Assembly: GCF_014202645.1 (NCBI RefSeq)
Contig: NZ_JACHHG010000014.1
Coordinates: 31,975-95,974, forward strand
Length of the DNA stretch: 64,000 nucleotides
Source: Deinobacterium chartae
GTDB lineage: Bacteria > Deinococcota > Deinococci > Deinococcales > Deinococcaceae
Direction: 5' to 3'
A program made the translations under genes and the position numbers. The number at the start of each line of letters is the position of its first letter. The stretch's first letter is position 1. Below the pieces are notes generated by a model. It had not been told where the DNA came from. It saw only the letters and a list, made by a program, of their open reading frames with translations, and did no database searches. Of this stretch, positions 1 to 8,297 are shown one piece after another.

Positions 1-2
1 AG

Positions 3-3000
3 CGGGTCTTGGCCCGTCTCGCGGGTGGCACTGACCCGGCCAGCGTGCTGGCCGTCACCTTTACCGAAGCCGCAGCGGCCGAACTGCGCGAGCGCATCAC
101 CCGCACGGTGGAGCGGGAAGCGGACCTGGCGCCCACACGCTGGGCGCGCACCCTCGCGCGCCTACCGCTGATGCAGGTCAGCACCCTACACGCACTGTGC
201 GGGCGCATTGCACGTGAGCACCCGGTTGAAAGCGGCGCCAGTCTGGGTTTCAGTGTGCTCGACGAGGTACAGACCCGGGCATGGCTGGAAGCGCACCTAA
301 GTGTGGTACTGGCCGAACTGGACCTGCAGACCCTGCTCGATGTCCCCTCTACGCTGCGCATGGACGCGCTGCGCGAGATGCTTGCAGACGAGGACGCGGC
401 TACTGCTGCCCTGGAAGTCAGTGCGCAACGCGCCGCAGAGGACCCGGAGATACGCCGTGCGCGCGCCTGGGCCGCCCACCTCGAGGACTGGCAGGCTGCG
501 CACGCTACACTGGCTGCGCAGGCAGGTCCAGAGGAGGACCCGCTCGAGGCGTTGCGACGCAACGTGCTGCAACTTCTCGGGCCATACAGCCCTACGGGGG
601 GCATACCTGCCCCAGCCGCACTCCGCGCCCTGGCCCGGAGCCTCGAGATTTACAACGGGCGATTGGGGCACGGCTGGAAAGCCGAGGCAAAGGGCCGGGT
701 GCACGCGGCCCTCAAGGCACTGCGCGTACGTGTGTCTAATCCTGCACTGCTCGAGGGTGGGACACAGGACCGCGCACTGCTCGCCCTGCGAACCGTCTTC
801 GAGCATGTGCGCCGGCGCTGCGCTGCGCTGCGTGCCGAACAAGACGTTGCCACCTTCGGCGACCTCGAGCGCCTCGCCGACCGTGCCCTGGCACACCCGC
901 AGGTGCGCGCTCACTACCACGCCCGCTGGACCACCGTGCTGGTCGACGAGTTCCAGGACACCAACCCGGTACAGTGGCGCATCCTGCAAGCCCTGTTGGG
1001 CGAAGATACCAACGTCACGGTGGTAGGCGACGAGAAGCAGAGCATCTATGCCTTCCGCCGCGCCGACGTCACGTTGTTCCACGCAGCACGCGATAACGTT
1101 GCTGCGCGTGGTGGGCGCCTGATCCAGATGACCCGCTCGTTCCGCACGCACCACGACCTGGTTGGAACGCTCAACCGCTATTTCCAAAGCGCCATGTCCG
1201 GTCCCGCCCCCGACCGCCCCACACATGCCCGCTTCGAACCGCTCGAGGCAGCCCGCCTGCCTAACCCCAGCCCGCATGACCCCTGCGTAGAGCTGCACGT
1301 TCTGCTTGGCGACAGCACCCCCACGCTGCGCGCTGCCGAAGCCCGCCACCTCGCCACCCGGTTGCAGGCCCTGCATTCCGCTCGGCGCACGGTGTACGAC
1401 CGTGCCACCGGACAAGTCCGCGCCCTGCGCTGGTCAGACGTTGCAATCCTGCTACGGGTACGCAGCGACATGAAAACTTACGAGGAGGCTCTCGCCCAAG
1501 CCGGAATTCCTTTTGTGGTGCACGGTGGGCGCGGCCTGTTCGAACGCCCCGAGGTGCAAGACCAGATACAGCTGCTGCGCACGCTGGCTGACCCACACGC
1601 TGACCTCCCACTGGCGGCAGTGCTGCGCAGCCCCTATCTCCACCTTACAGACCAGGAACTGCTCGATACCGCCCGGTTGCGCCAGGAGGGCGACAGCCTG
1701 TGGGACGCATTGCAGCGCAACCCGCAAGCACGCATGGTCGAGGCGGCGCGCTGGCTGCGCGCACTGCGCGACAGCGCTGCTACCCTCAGCGCCGCGCAGG
1801 TCCTCACCGAAGCCGACCGCCGTATGCCGCTGCCCGCCGTGCACGCAGCCCTCCCCGACGGCGAACGCCGCGTGGCCAATCTCACCCGCTTCCGCGCACT
1901 GTTACGCGCCTGGGCCGCCGAGGGTACCACTGACGTGACCGGTGTAGCCGCGCACCTCGAGGAGCTCCTCCGTCACGGCGCGCAGGAGGCCGAGGCGGTC
2001 AGCAGCGCTACGGACGCGGTGAACCTGATGACCGTGCACGGCAGCAAGGGCCTCGAGTTCCCGGTGGTAATACTTGCCGATGCACTGCGCCAGGGCGGCG
2101 GCCCGCCACCGGCAGTGCTGTTCGACCCACAGCTCGGTGCGGCGCTGCGCAGCGACCCCAAAACGCCCGAATGGGAAACTCTCGAGGCGCAGCAGGCCGA
2201 GCGTGAGGCCGGCGAGGCCGAGCGGGTGCTGTACGTTGCCTTCACCCGTGCGGCTGACCTGCTGATTCTCAGCGCACCCTGCCGGAACAGCCCACAGGCC
2301 CTGAAGCAACTGCAGGCCTTCAGCGCACATCTGCCCGAGGAACACGTCAGCCGCACGTACCTCTCCCCCGCCCTGATTCCCGCGCCGGTCCCGCTTGGCC
2401 CGAAGCGGGACCGGCGCGTCACGACCAAGGTCGGCCCGGACGGCGGCCCGGTGCTGCCCGACACGTTGCCGGTCACCAGCGTCGCAGTATATCTGACGTG
2501 TCCGCGCGAGTTCGAATACAGCTACGTCTCCGGGCACGCCCCACTGGCAACGCTATGGCAGGCCCTCGAGGAAGCCGAAGCCGCCAACCCCGAACGCCGC
2601 GCAGCCGGACGCCAAGTGGGCGACGCGGTTCACCGCGCCCTCGAACACGGCTGGAGCGAAACCGAAATTCGCACGCAACTCGCATACCTGTCACTCCCGG
2701 ATCTGGATACCACCGTTCGGCTGTGCAACAGCTTGCGGCACCCGGCGTACGCCGCGCTGCACGGCCGTACCCCGCGCCGCGAGATCCCGGTCACCATTGA
2801 CTTCGAAGGCCTGCACCTCGAGGGCGTGGTGGACGCGTACTACGAGGACGAGGCACAGGTGCTCGACTACAAGACCGACCGTCATGTCGACCCGGAGCAT
2901 CACCTGCCCCAGTTGGCTTTGTATGCGCACCGTCTGGGGGCACGCTCGGCTGCACTGGCCTACCTGCGCCACGACCGGTTGCACATCTTTGGGCCCGAGG

Positions 3001-3137
3001 ATCTCGAACGCGGCCTGCAGCGAGTACGTGCCGCCGCACAAGCGATGCAGGCCAAGGATTTTCGTCCGCACCCGGGGACGCGTTGCCCCCGTTGCCCTTT
3101 CCGCGGCATCTGCGATGCCGCTCCGGAGGTGCCATGA
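3..3137 (+). CDS. UvrD/RecB-like helicase with C-terminal Fe-S nuclease (AddA/AddB-like), 5' partial
   Basis: DNA helicase-nuclease of the kind that processes double-strand ends for recombination. The frame is open to the left edge, so the start and Walker A motif lie outside; about 1042 residues are visible. Superfamily 1 motifs follow in order (numbered from the first TTG at 9): TFTEAAAAELR near 17, VDEFQDTN near 312, GDEKQSIYAFRRA near 338, LMTVHGSKGLEF near 673 and LYVAFTRA near 740. The C-terminal third is a PD-(D/E)XK nuclease (GVVDAYY...VLDYKTD near 939). A cysteine at 'TCPREF' (near 831) and a C-x2-C-x5-C at 1026-1035 form the iron-sulphur staple known from AddB and Dna2 nucleases. 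Having helicase motifs and the staple in one chain is somewhat unlike classical AddA. An AddB-like partner may lie upstream. It overlaps the next gene by ATGA, so the two are probably translationally coupled. Confidence 0.88.
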   Translation, partial: RVLARLAGGTDPASVLAVTFTEAAAAELRERITRTVEREADLAPTRWARTLARLPLMQVSTLHALCGRIAREHPVESGASLGFSVLDEVQTRAWLEAHLSVVLAELDLQTLLDVPSTLRMDALREMLADEDAATAALEVSAQRAAEDPEIRRARAWAAHLEDWQAAHATLAAQAGPEEDPLEALRRNVLQLLGPYSPTGGIPAPAALRALARSLEIYNGRLGHGWKAEAKGRVHAALKALRVRVSNPALLEGGTQDRALLALRTVFEHVRRRCAALRAEQDVATFGDLERLADRALAHPQVRAHYHARWTTVLVDEFQDTNPVQWRILQALLGEDTNVTVVGDEKQSIYAFRRADVTLFHAARDNVAARGGRLIQMTRSFRTHHDLVGTLNRYFQSAMSGPAPDRPTHARFEPLEAARLPNPSPHDPCVELHVLLGDSTPTLRAAEARHLATRLQALHSARRTVYDRATGQVRALRWSDVAILLRVRSDMKTYEEALAQAGIPFVVHGGRGLFERPEVQDQIQLLRTLADPHADLPLAAVLRSPYLHLTDQELLDTARLRQEGDSLWDALQRNPQARMVEAARWLRALRDSAATLSAAQVLTEADRRMPLPAVHAALPDGERRVANLTRFRALLRAWAAEGTTDVTGVAAHLEELLRHGAQEAEAVSSATDAVNLMTVHGSKGLEFPVVILADALRQGGGPPPAVLFDPQLGAALRSDPKTPEWETLEAQQAEREAGEAERVLYVAFTRAADLLILSAPCRNSPQALKQLQAFSAHLPEEHVSRTYLSPALIPAPVPLGPKRDRRVTTKVGPDGGPVLPDTLPVTSVAVYLTCPREFEYSYVSGHAPLATLWQALEEAEAANPERRAAGRQVGDAVHRALEHGWSETEIRTQLAYLSLPDLDTTVRLCNSLRHPAYAALHGRTPRREIPVTIDFEGLHLEGVVDAYYEDEAQVLDYKTDRHVDPEHHLPQLALYAHRLGARSAALAYLRHDRLHIFGPEDLERGLQRVRAAAQAMQAKDFRPHPGTRCPRCPFRGICDAAPEVP

Positions 3138-4120
3138 ATCTAGATTCCGACCTGCCCAAGAGCGAACGCCTGATCCGGTTGCTCGAGACGCTACAGTACG
3201 CACAGGCCTCACCGCGTGACCTGCTGCGCCGCCTGCAACTGCCCGAGCACAAACTGCGCAGCGTACAGCGCGACCTGAAGCTTTTGATCGAGCGCGGCGA
3301 CGTCGAACGCCTGCCGGACAACACCTACCGCCGCGTACGCCACGGTCGCACCCGGCTCAACCCGGCCGAGGCCCTGGCCGTGTACTCGGCCGCCCGACTG
3401 CTCTTCCATCACGCGGCCGAGTACAACGAGCACTACCTCAGCGCCCTCGAGAAGCTTGCCAGCGACCTACCCGAACCGGCCCGTACCATCGCACTGCGGG
3501 CCAACCGCAGCTACCGCGAGCGGCCCAACCGCAACATTTCCCGAGGTGTTGAGCTCGCAGCACAGGCATGGCTCTCGCAGCGCTACTTGCGCTGCCGTTA
3601 CCAGCGACCGGGAAAACGCCCGCTCGACCTCGAGTTGGCCATCTACTTCGTGGAGATCGGCGCGCAGAACCGCGCAGCGTACGCGATCGGTGTGAACCGC
3701 GCATACCCGGGCAGCGGCATCCGGGTGTACAAGATTGGCCGCATGCGCGATCTCACCATCCTGCCCGACGCGTACACGATCCCCGAGGACTTCGACGCAC
3801 TGCAGTACCTGTCCGGCGCCTGGGGCATCATGACCGGCCCGCCCATTCGGGTGGTGCTCGAGTTCAGCGCGAACGTCGCTGAACGGGTGTACGAGGAACG
3901 CCTGGGCTGCCTGGTGGAGCCGCCGCACACCCTCGAGGACGGCCGGGTACGCCTGACCCTCGAGGTGGGCGGGTGGCTGGAGCTCGTGCCCTGGGTGCTC
4001 GGCTGGGGCCAGAGCGTCGAGGTGAAAGCCCCCCAGGAGCTGCGCGCTTACGTGGCCGACCAGGTGCGCGGGGCCGCCGGTCTTTACGCGCAGGAGCTGC
4101 ACCCGGCCGGAGCGGTGTAA
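3134..4120 (+). CDS. WYL-domain transcriptional regulator
   Basis: Predicted 328-residue DNA-binding regulator. I chose the ATG at 3134, which has GGAGG at 3125-3129 and overlaps the stop of the helicase-nuclease gene by 4 bases; a longer open frame upstream lacks such support. Residues 8-65 form a DeoR/HTH_11-like winged helix (SERLIRLLETLQ...LRSVQRDLKLL). The region from about 150 (RYLRCRYQRPGKRPLDLE) to about 230 matches the WYL fold, in which a ligand such as a nucleotide or single-stranded DNA is thought to be sensed; a second alpha/beta part follows. WYL proteins often control DNA-damage or phage-defence genes, so coupling to a recombination nuclease is meaningful, but the target is inferred from position only. 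Confidence 0.85.
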   Translation: MNLDSDLPKSERLIRLLETLQYAQASPRDLLRRLQLPEHKLRSVQRDLKLLIERGDVERLPDNTYRRVRHGRTRLNPAEALAVYSAARLLFHHAAEYNEHYLSALEKLASDLPEPARTIALRANRSYRERPNRNISRGVELAAQAWLSQRYLRCRYQRPGKRPLDLELAIYFVEIGAQNRAAYAIGVNRAYPGSGIRVYKIGRMRDLTILPDAYTIPEDFDALQYLSGAWGIMTGPPIRVVLEFSANVAERVYEERLGCLVEPPHTLEDGRVRLTLEVGGWLELVPWVLGWGQSVEVKAPQELRAYVADQVRGAAGLYAQELHPAGAV

Positions 4121-4374
4121 GGTCGGGTGCACGCAGGCCCCCATAACCTCATGGAGCCGAAGGCGGCGCCAGGCTCAAGCTTTCGCTGATACCCCGCCCG
4201 CGCCGCAGCTCCTTTACGCCACACGCATAGCGCGGTGCTGCATGAATGGGAATGCCAGCCGCTCAACGCACCCTGCGAATCCAGGTGACCTCACGCCCGA
4301 GCAGGAGGCGCGTTCGTGGAAACGAGTATTTGTTAAGGTACGACATCGATTTCAGTGAACAAGGAGGAGTAGTT

Positions 4375-4623
4375 ATGCGGGATTACGATACTGTAAGGTT
4401 TGTACACGTAGATAGTGATGAATTTAAGAAAGAGAAGGCGAGGAGACTTGCCAAATATGTAAGCACGCCTACGTTTATGGATATGATCTTGTCGGGTGAG
4501 CTAACGGAAGCTCAAATCAGCCGGGGTAAATATTTACTCGAAATTAATGGGTTCAAAGCTAGCGAAATGGGGGATGTTCCATACGGGTTTGTTAAGAAAT
4601 TGCTAAGTTTAAAAGAGGGATAA
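4375..4623 (+). CDS. Small hypothetical protein, AT-rich island
   Basis: 82-residue charged protein not recognised. The ATG at 4375 follows an excellent ribosome site, AAGGAGGAG at 4361-4369; the open frame extends further upstream through GC-rich DNA but without a ribosome site. The N-terminal part is rich in Lys/Asp/Arg (DSDEFKKEKARRLAKYV), the rest predicts helices (TFMDMILSGELTEAQISRGKYLLE). From about 4320 the DNA abruptly becomes AT-rich and loses the CTCGAG-dense style of its neighbours, a sign of transfer. The stop is 3 bases before the next start at 4627, so the two small genes likely form one transcript. A paired immunity, toxin or phage-type gene is possible; nothing in the sequence settles this. 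Confidence 0.6.
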   Translation: MRDYDTVRFVHVDSDEFKKEKARRLAKYVSTPTFMDMILSGELTEAQISRGKYLLEINGFKASEMGDVPYGFVKKLLSLKEG

Positions 4624-4626
4624 TGT

Positions 4627-4890
4627 ATGATAGAACTCTTTGATCATAAAATTGGGGAGAAGTTTCAACTTATTAGTGATCTTCCAGTAGGAACAATTGT
4701 TAGAGTGTTTAGGTCTAACGATAAAAAATACTTCAACATGGTGGAACGTGTATTTGAGAATTTCTCCTCAGAAAATTCCGCTAAATACGAAACGACTTTG
4801 ATAGAGTATGTAGGTCAGTTGTCATCTATTAAAATTGACTTTCCACCTAAAATAAATCTTGATTTGATGTTCGAGTTCGTAGCCCCTTCC
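4627..4890 (+). CDS. Small hypothetical protein, 3' end replaced by tnpB remnant
   Basis: The first roughly 88 residues (MIELFDHKIGEKFQLISDLP...) are AT-rich like the preceding gene. They read as a small beta-rich protein (VGTIVRVFRSNDKKYFNMVERVF), not recognised. At about 4885 the base composition changes sharply and the same frame runs on into decayed TnpB sequence to 5439, so the natural C-terminus has been lost or the protein is now a chimera. The end I give marks the composition break, not a stop codon. Start chosen from the ATG 3 bases after the upstream stop and its tight coupling. Confidence 0.5.
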
Positions 4891-5300
4891 ACAGCGGGGC
4901 AGTACACTTCCTGCTTCAACGAAATAGCCGCGCTGAGGCAGGAAGCGCGGCGTTCCAACGGCGTCGAGCTGCACAAGCGCACCGGCGCCCGTCAGCGGGA
5001 GCGGTTCGCTCTGCCCTCGCAACGGGTGCGCTCGGCCCGCGTCAAGGCTATCGGATTCCTGAAGTCGGCGTTCGCGCTAGAAAAGAAGGCGGCGCGGGAG
5101 AATCCAAAGCGGGAAGAGCACGGCAAGAAACCCCTGAAAGTCGGGCAAGCGAGCATCAAACGCCCGACCGTCCGCTATGACGCTGGCTCCTACGGTATCC
5201 AGCTGCTGGATGGGAAGGTTAGCCCGGCAAACCTTCAGGGCCGAATGTCACCCGGCCTATTGCGGGGGAACTGCGCGAAAGCGTGGGTTCCACCTGCAGG
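4885..5300 (+). pseudogene. Remnant of IS200/IS605-type tnpB (OrfB)
   Basis: The translated stretch includes 'FNEIAALRQEARRSNGVELHK', then 'RERFALPSQRVRSARVKAIG' and 'KVGQASIKRPTVRYDAGSYG'. This follows the conserved order of TnpB N-terminal regions: a helix near the THK/LHK motif, the 'RERF.LPSQL' motif, the 'K...FL..A' helix, then a beta segment before the RuvC part. The catalytic RuvC and zinc-finger parts are absent; after about 5220 the frame degenerates. There is no visible tnpA. It is a dead fragment fused in frame to the small gene to its left. TnpB proteins are RNA-guided nucleases and ancestors of Cas12, but this piece cannot be active. Confidence 0.6.
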
Positions 5301-5554
5301 CCCACGGGTTCACCCGTGGGCCAGTGACGCAACCTCTTGCGCGTCTGATCGTGCCGCGCGCCAACCTGTTCACTGCGTCAGGAACCTACCCGTGGGGTCC
5401 TCATCCGGATCGGGGACAGTGCGACAACCACTGTCGTGACGAACCCACATGCTGAAGAAAGCCACCGGACCCGCTGCCCCCCCAGGCTTCCATGTCCCCC
5501 AATGACCCCAAGCGAACCCCTACCAAAACCAGGTACTGCCGAAGGGAAACGAAC

Positions 5555-6559
5555 ATGCAACGCAACGAACACGTCCTGCTCTCACTTGCCGCCGCTGACG
5601 CGTTGGGAGCTGCCACCGAAATGCAGTGGGCAGCCGACATCGAGCGGCGTTACGGCCTCATCCACACCTACCAGCCGGGCTCGCCCTTCGGCTTCGAGCC
5701 TGGCGAGGCCACCGATGACACCCAGATGACCGTCGCAACGCTGATTGGTTATGCCCGCGCCGAAGACCCGCAGGGTGTGCTCAGCGCGCTGCTCGACTGG
5801 GTAGACGCCTACCCCCCCGATGTAGGCAACCTCACCCGTCAGGCCCTGCGGCACCGCAGCCTGCTCGGCGCCTTTCACGCCTGGGCTGCCACCGGTCGGG
5901 ACAACGCTGGCAACGGTGGGCTGATGCGGGTCGCAGCTGCCTTTATCGCCGGCTTTCGCGGCGATGCACTGCTAGCGGAAGCCGCTCGCATCACCGCGCT
6001 CACGCACATCGATCCGCGCTGCATTTATGCGAGCGTGTTCCTGTGCGCACTGCTCGAGGAACTCGAGGCCCACCCTGCCGGAGCGTATACAGTCGTGGGC
6101 GAACGCGCCCTGGCACGTACCCATAACTTCGAACCGCTGCCAACTCTCGCAGGCAGCCTGCCCCCCGGTGAGGAAGCGTCCTACGCCCGCCGCCTGCCTA
6201 ACGCCCTCATGCAGGTGGAGCACAGCGTTACCTTAGGCCTGGCAGGCACTGTGCATTCACAGAGCGGCTATGTGCTTGATACGCTGCAAGCGGCCGTCGC
6301 ACACGCGCGCGGCACGGACTGGCTGGCCTGCGTGCAGCCTGCGGTGATGTGGGGGCATGACAGCGACACGGTTGCATGCGTAGTCGGTGCCATCGTTGGT
6401 GCGCGCGGCCTCGAGGTGCCTGCGCACCTGCTACCGGATCTACGGCTGGGCCACACCTGGCGCGACTGGCACCGCTCTTGGCCGTTTGTGACCTTCACCG
6501 CTGACCTGGCACGCGACGCAGCTGTTGGTGTAGCGCGGCGGGCAGACATAGTGCGGTAA
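5555..6559 (+). CDS. ADP-ribosylglycohydrolase family protein
   Basis: 334-residue hydrolase predicted to remove ADP-ribose from a protein, nucleic acid or small molecule using two magnesium ions. Metal-binding signatures are visible: GEATDDTQMT near residue 48-57, GNGGLMR near 118, and HDSDTVACVVGAI near 268. These are the expected DDT and D-x-D elements of the ARH/DraG fold, spread over the normal length for the family. I chose the ATG at 5555 with GAAGGG upstream; an earlier in-frame start at 5492 would add a Pro/Lys/Thr-rich stretch and is less likely. It stands alone between the tnpB remnant and a convergent lipoprotein gene, with a very long hairpin downstream. Substrate unknown. Confidence 0.85.
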   Translation: MQRNEHVLLSLAAADALGAATEMQWAADIERRYGLIHTYQPGSPFGFEPGEATDDTQMTVATLIGYARAEDPQGVLSALLDWVDAYPPDVGNLTRQALRHRSLLGAFHAWAATGRDNAGNGGLMRVAAAFIAGFRGDALLAEAARITALTHIDPRCIYASVFLCALLEELEAHPAGAYTVVGERALARTHNFEPLPTLAGSLPPGEEASYARRLPNALMQVEHSVTLGLAGTVHSQSGYVLDTLQAAVAHARGTDWLACVQPAVMWGHDSDTVACVVGAIVGARGLEVPAHLLPDLRLGHTWRDWHRSWPFVTFTADLARDAAVGVARRADIVR

Positions 6560-6645
6560 CCCGCCTTCTACAGGTACCTGGCCTAGGCCAAGCTCTCCCG
6601 TTGCAACGCGGCAGTGACCGGGCAAGTACCTGCTTGGCTCTGAAC

Positions 6646-6699
6646 TTGACCCCTGTGTTTAGACCCCGCGACTTCGCGGGGTCTAAACACAGGGGTCAA
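6646..6699. terminator. Perfect 25-bp stem, 4-base loop, between convergent genes
   Basis: Bases 6646-6670 and 6675-6699 are exact reverse complements around the loop ACTT; the outer ends read TTGACCCC / GGGGTCAA. The stem lies 87 bases after the glycohydrolase stop and 134 bases before the stop of the leftward lipoprotein gene. It could therefore end transcription from both sides. There is no T-run on either strand, so classical intrinsic termination is not proven. A transposon or REP-like remnant is an alternative. Confidence 0.6.
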
Positions 6700-6833
6700 A
6701 ACACATACCCGAAGCGATAGCCGCTCGAGGCGCCATACCTATGGCGGCAGTGCCACCGCGCTCCAACCATCTGCAGAACCCGGCAAGGCACTCGCAACCG
6801 CCATCTACGCGCACCCGAATTCAGATTCCACCC

Positions 6834-7520
6834 CTACCGCAGGCGCTCGCGCAGCACCTCGAGCGCCCGCACCTCGAGGTGGCCCGTTACCTTCCCCTGC
6901 ACCCGCAGCACCTCACCTACCCGTGGCAGGGCCGGGGTGGGCTTTGAGGTCCCCTGCAGCTTCACTGCCGGGTCAGCATCAACTTGCACCATTGCGAAGC
7001 CCACCTGCGCCGTACCTCCAGAGGTGAATTGCCACACTCCCGGCCCGCTCAACGTCGGGCGGCCTTCCACCTCGTTGCCCACCCGGCCGTCGTGGTCCAG
7101 ACCCATAAAGCGCACCTGTTCACTCGAGGCGTCGTAGTGCGCCGCCGTCAGATGGTACGAACCGTCATCGAACACCATCGTGCCGATCATGCCCACATCT
7201 CCGCTGAAACGGCAGTCCGAGCTTACGCACCACTCGGATACCCCTACTCCCACGTTTACGAAGTTCGCATCTGCCGGGGCCCGCCGCGAGATCGACATCG
7301 CGCCCACGAAACTCTCGCCGCTCGAAAAACTCACCGCCCACACCCAGTCGCCGCGGTACGGCACACGGCTGTCCCCAGAGGGACGCGGATTGGCGTTCGG
7401 ATTGTACGCGGCACCGCCGGGGTTGGTGCCCGGGCTGGTTCCGGTGGGAGCGGGGGTTCCAGCGCCGCAGGCGGTGAGCGCGGCACACAACAGCAGGATC
7501 AGGGGAGCTTTCAGTCGCAT
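6834..7520 (-). CDS. Hypothetical lipoprotein
   Basis: 228-residue exported lipoprotein of unknown role. Start ATG at 7520 with AGGAG at 7525-7529. The N-terminus MRLKAPLILLLCAALTAC is a type II signal peptide with the lipobox L-T-A-C, cysteine 18 being the lipidation site. It is followed by a Pro/Thr/Gly/Asn linker (about residues 19-50) and then a beta-rich domain with repeated W/F-V-G strands, including a Cys pair in 'EWCVSSDC'. This fits a surface-exposed beta-sandwich. The gene is convergent with the ADP-ribosylglycohydrolase gene and stands alone. Confidence 0.75.
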   Translation of the reverse strand: MRLKAPLILLLCAALTACGAGTPAPTGTSPGTNPGGAAYNPNANPRPSGDSRVPYRGDWVWAVSFSSGESFVGAMSISRRAPADANFVNVGVGVSEWCVSSDCRFSGDVGMIGTMVFDDGSYHLTAAHYDASSEQVRFMGLDHDGRVGNEVEGRPTLSGPGVWQFTSGGTAQVGFAMVQVDADPAVKLQGTSKPTPALPRVGEVLRVQGKVTGHLEVRALEVLRERLR

Positions 7521-7921
7521 ACGAACTCCTGAGCGCTTCCCGGGAGAAGTGGGCCACACGGCCGCCGGGAGCACATGACCTGAGCTTAGGGGCTGTGCGC
7601 GACATCCGATGTCGTACCATCCACCACTCCGCTGTAAATGCAACTGTGCTAAGCAAAGGCACACCAGACTGCTTGCCCCGCGATGGTATGGATCTGCTGG
7701 TGCTGCACCTCTTACCGTGCCGTTCCTGCGAGAAAACAGATATACCGCACCACGTCTCGTCCCCTCTAAGGGTCCCCGAGCCACCATCGATCTTGAGCGG
7801 CGCGTACCCTTATCCGTACTGCCCCTACAACCAACTCCGTACGGTCATCCCGTCATCAAGAAGAACAGAACATCATTGAGACACAATTCCTCTGCGCGGT
7901 ATGACCCGGCCTGACTCCCCT
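7521..7921. other. Intergenic stretch without recognised gene
   Basis: About 400 bases between the lipoprotein start and the inverted repeat at 7922. The only open frames here are short, without ribosome sites, and overlap each other. Apart from the promoter side of the lipoprotein gene I see no structure. Confidence 0.5.
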
Positions 7922-8097
7922 GCCCTGTTTGCCGAGACGGTGTCGCTGGGTTTTGCGCACGAGGACATGGCGGCGGTCATTCGGGCGCTCGAGGCGCGCA
8001 CCGGAGCGGGGACGCAGGCCGGTACGGTCCTCGAGGAGGGATGAGGCGGTCAAGCGGAGGTGCCCCGTCGTTTGAATTCCGGAATTCAAACGACGGG
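7922..8097 (+). repeat. 176-bp inverted repeat, left copy (3' end of dehydrogenase gene)
   Basis: Reading base by base, 7922-8097 is identical to the reverse complement of 11440-11615. Bases 7922-8044 encode the last 40 residues of the dehydrogenase gene at 11493-12404 ([16 protein letters not shown]...) up to and including its stop. This copy is therefore a promoterless 3' fragment. The inner boundary of the repeat falls inside a palindrome (8061-8100). The two copies face each other over 3,342 bases. Confidence 0.9.
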
Positions 8098-8100
8098 GCA
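8061..8100. repeat. 40-bp perfect palindrome, copy 1 of the GAATTCCGGAATTC family
   Basis: A perfect, loop-free 40-bp palindrome centred between 8080 and 8081, with core TTTGAATTCCGGAATTCAAA flanked by CCCCGTCG / CGACGGGG. The core recurs at 8208, 11440, 13367 and (with one inserted base) 16031. It sits at the end of the duplicated segment. Confidence 0.85.
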
Positions 8101-8207
8101 CGAGGAAGTCCCGGCTGGGATCGGGAAAACCGCGAAGGCGGGTAGGGCGCGGCAGGCCCCGAGCGGAGGAGAGCCGCGCCCGATGGGGGTCTCGCTCCTG
8201 TTCGGTG

Positions 8208-8225
8208 CTGAATTCCGGAATTCAG
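8208..8225. repeat. Palindrome copy 2, CTGAATTCCGGAATTCAG
   Basis: Perfect 18-bp palindrome in the non-coding stretch between the repeat and the esterase-like gene. It shares the 14-bp core GAATTCCGGAATTC with the other copies, but the flanks differ, so the core itself is the conserved part. Confidence 0.8.
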
Positions 8226-8297
8226 AGAGCTGGAGGGGGAGGGCTTGGCCGGGTGTATTCTCTGGCTCCGTCTCGTTGGCGGTTGCGTTCGGTTCGC

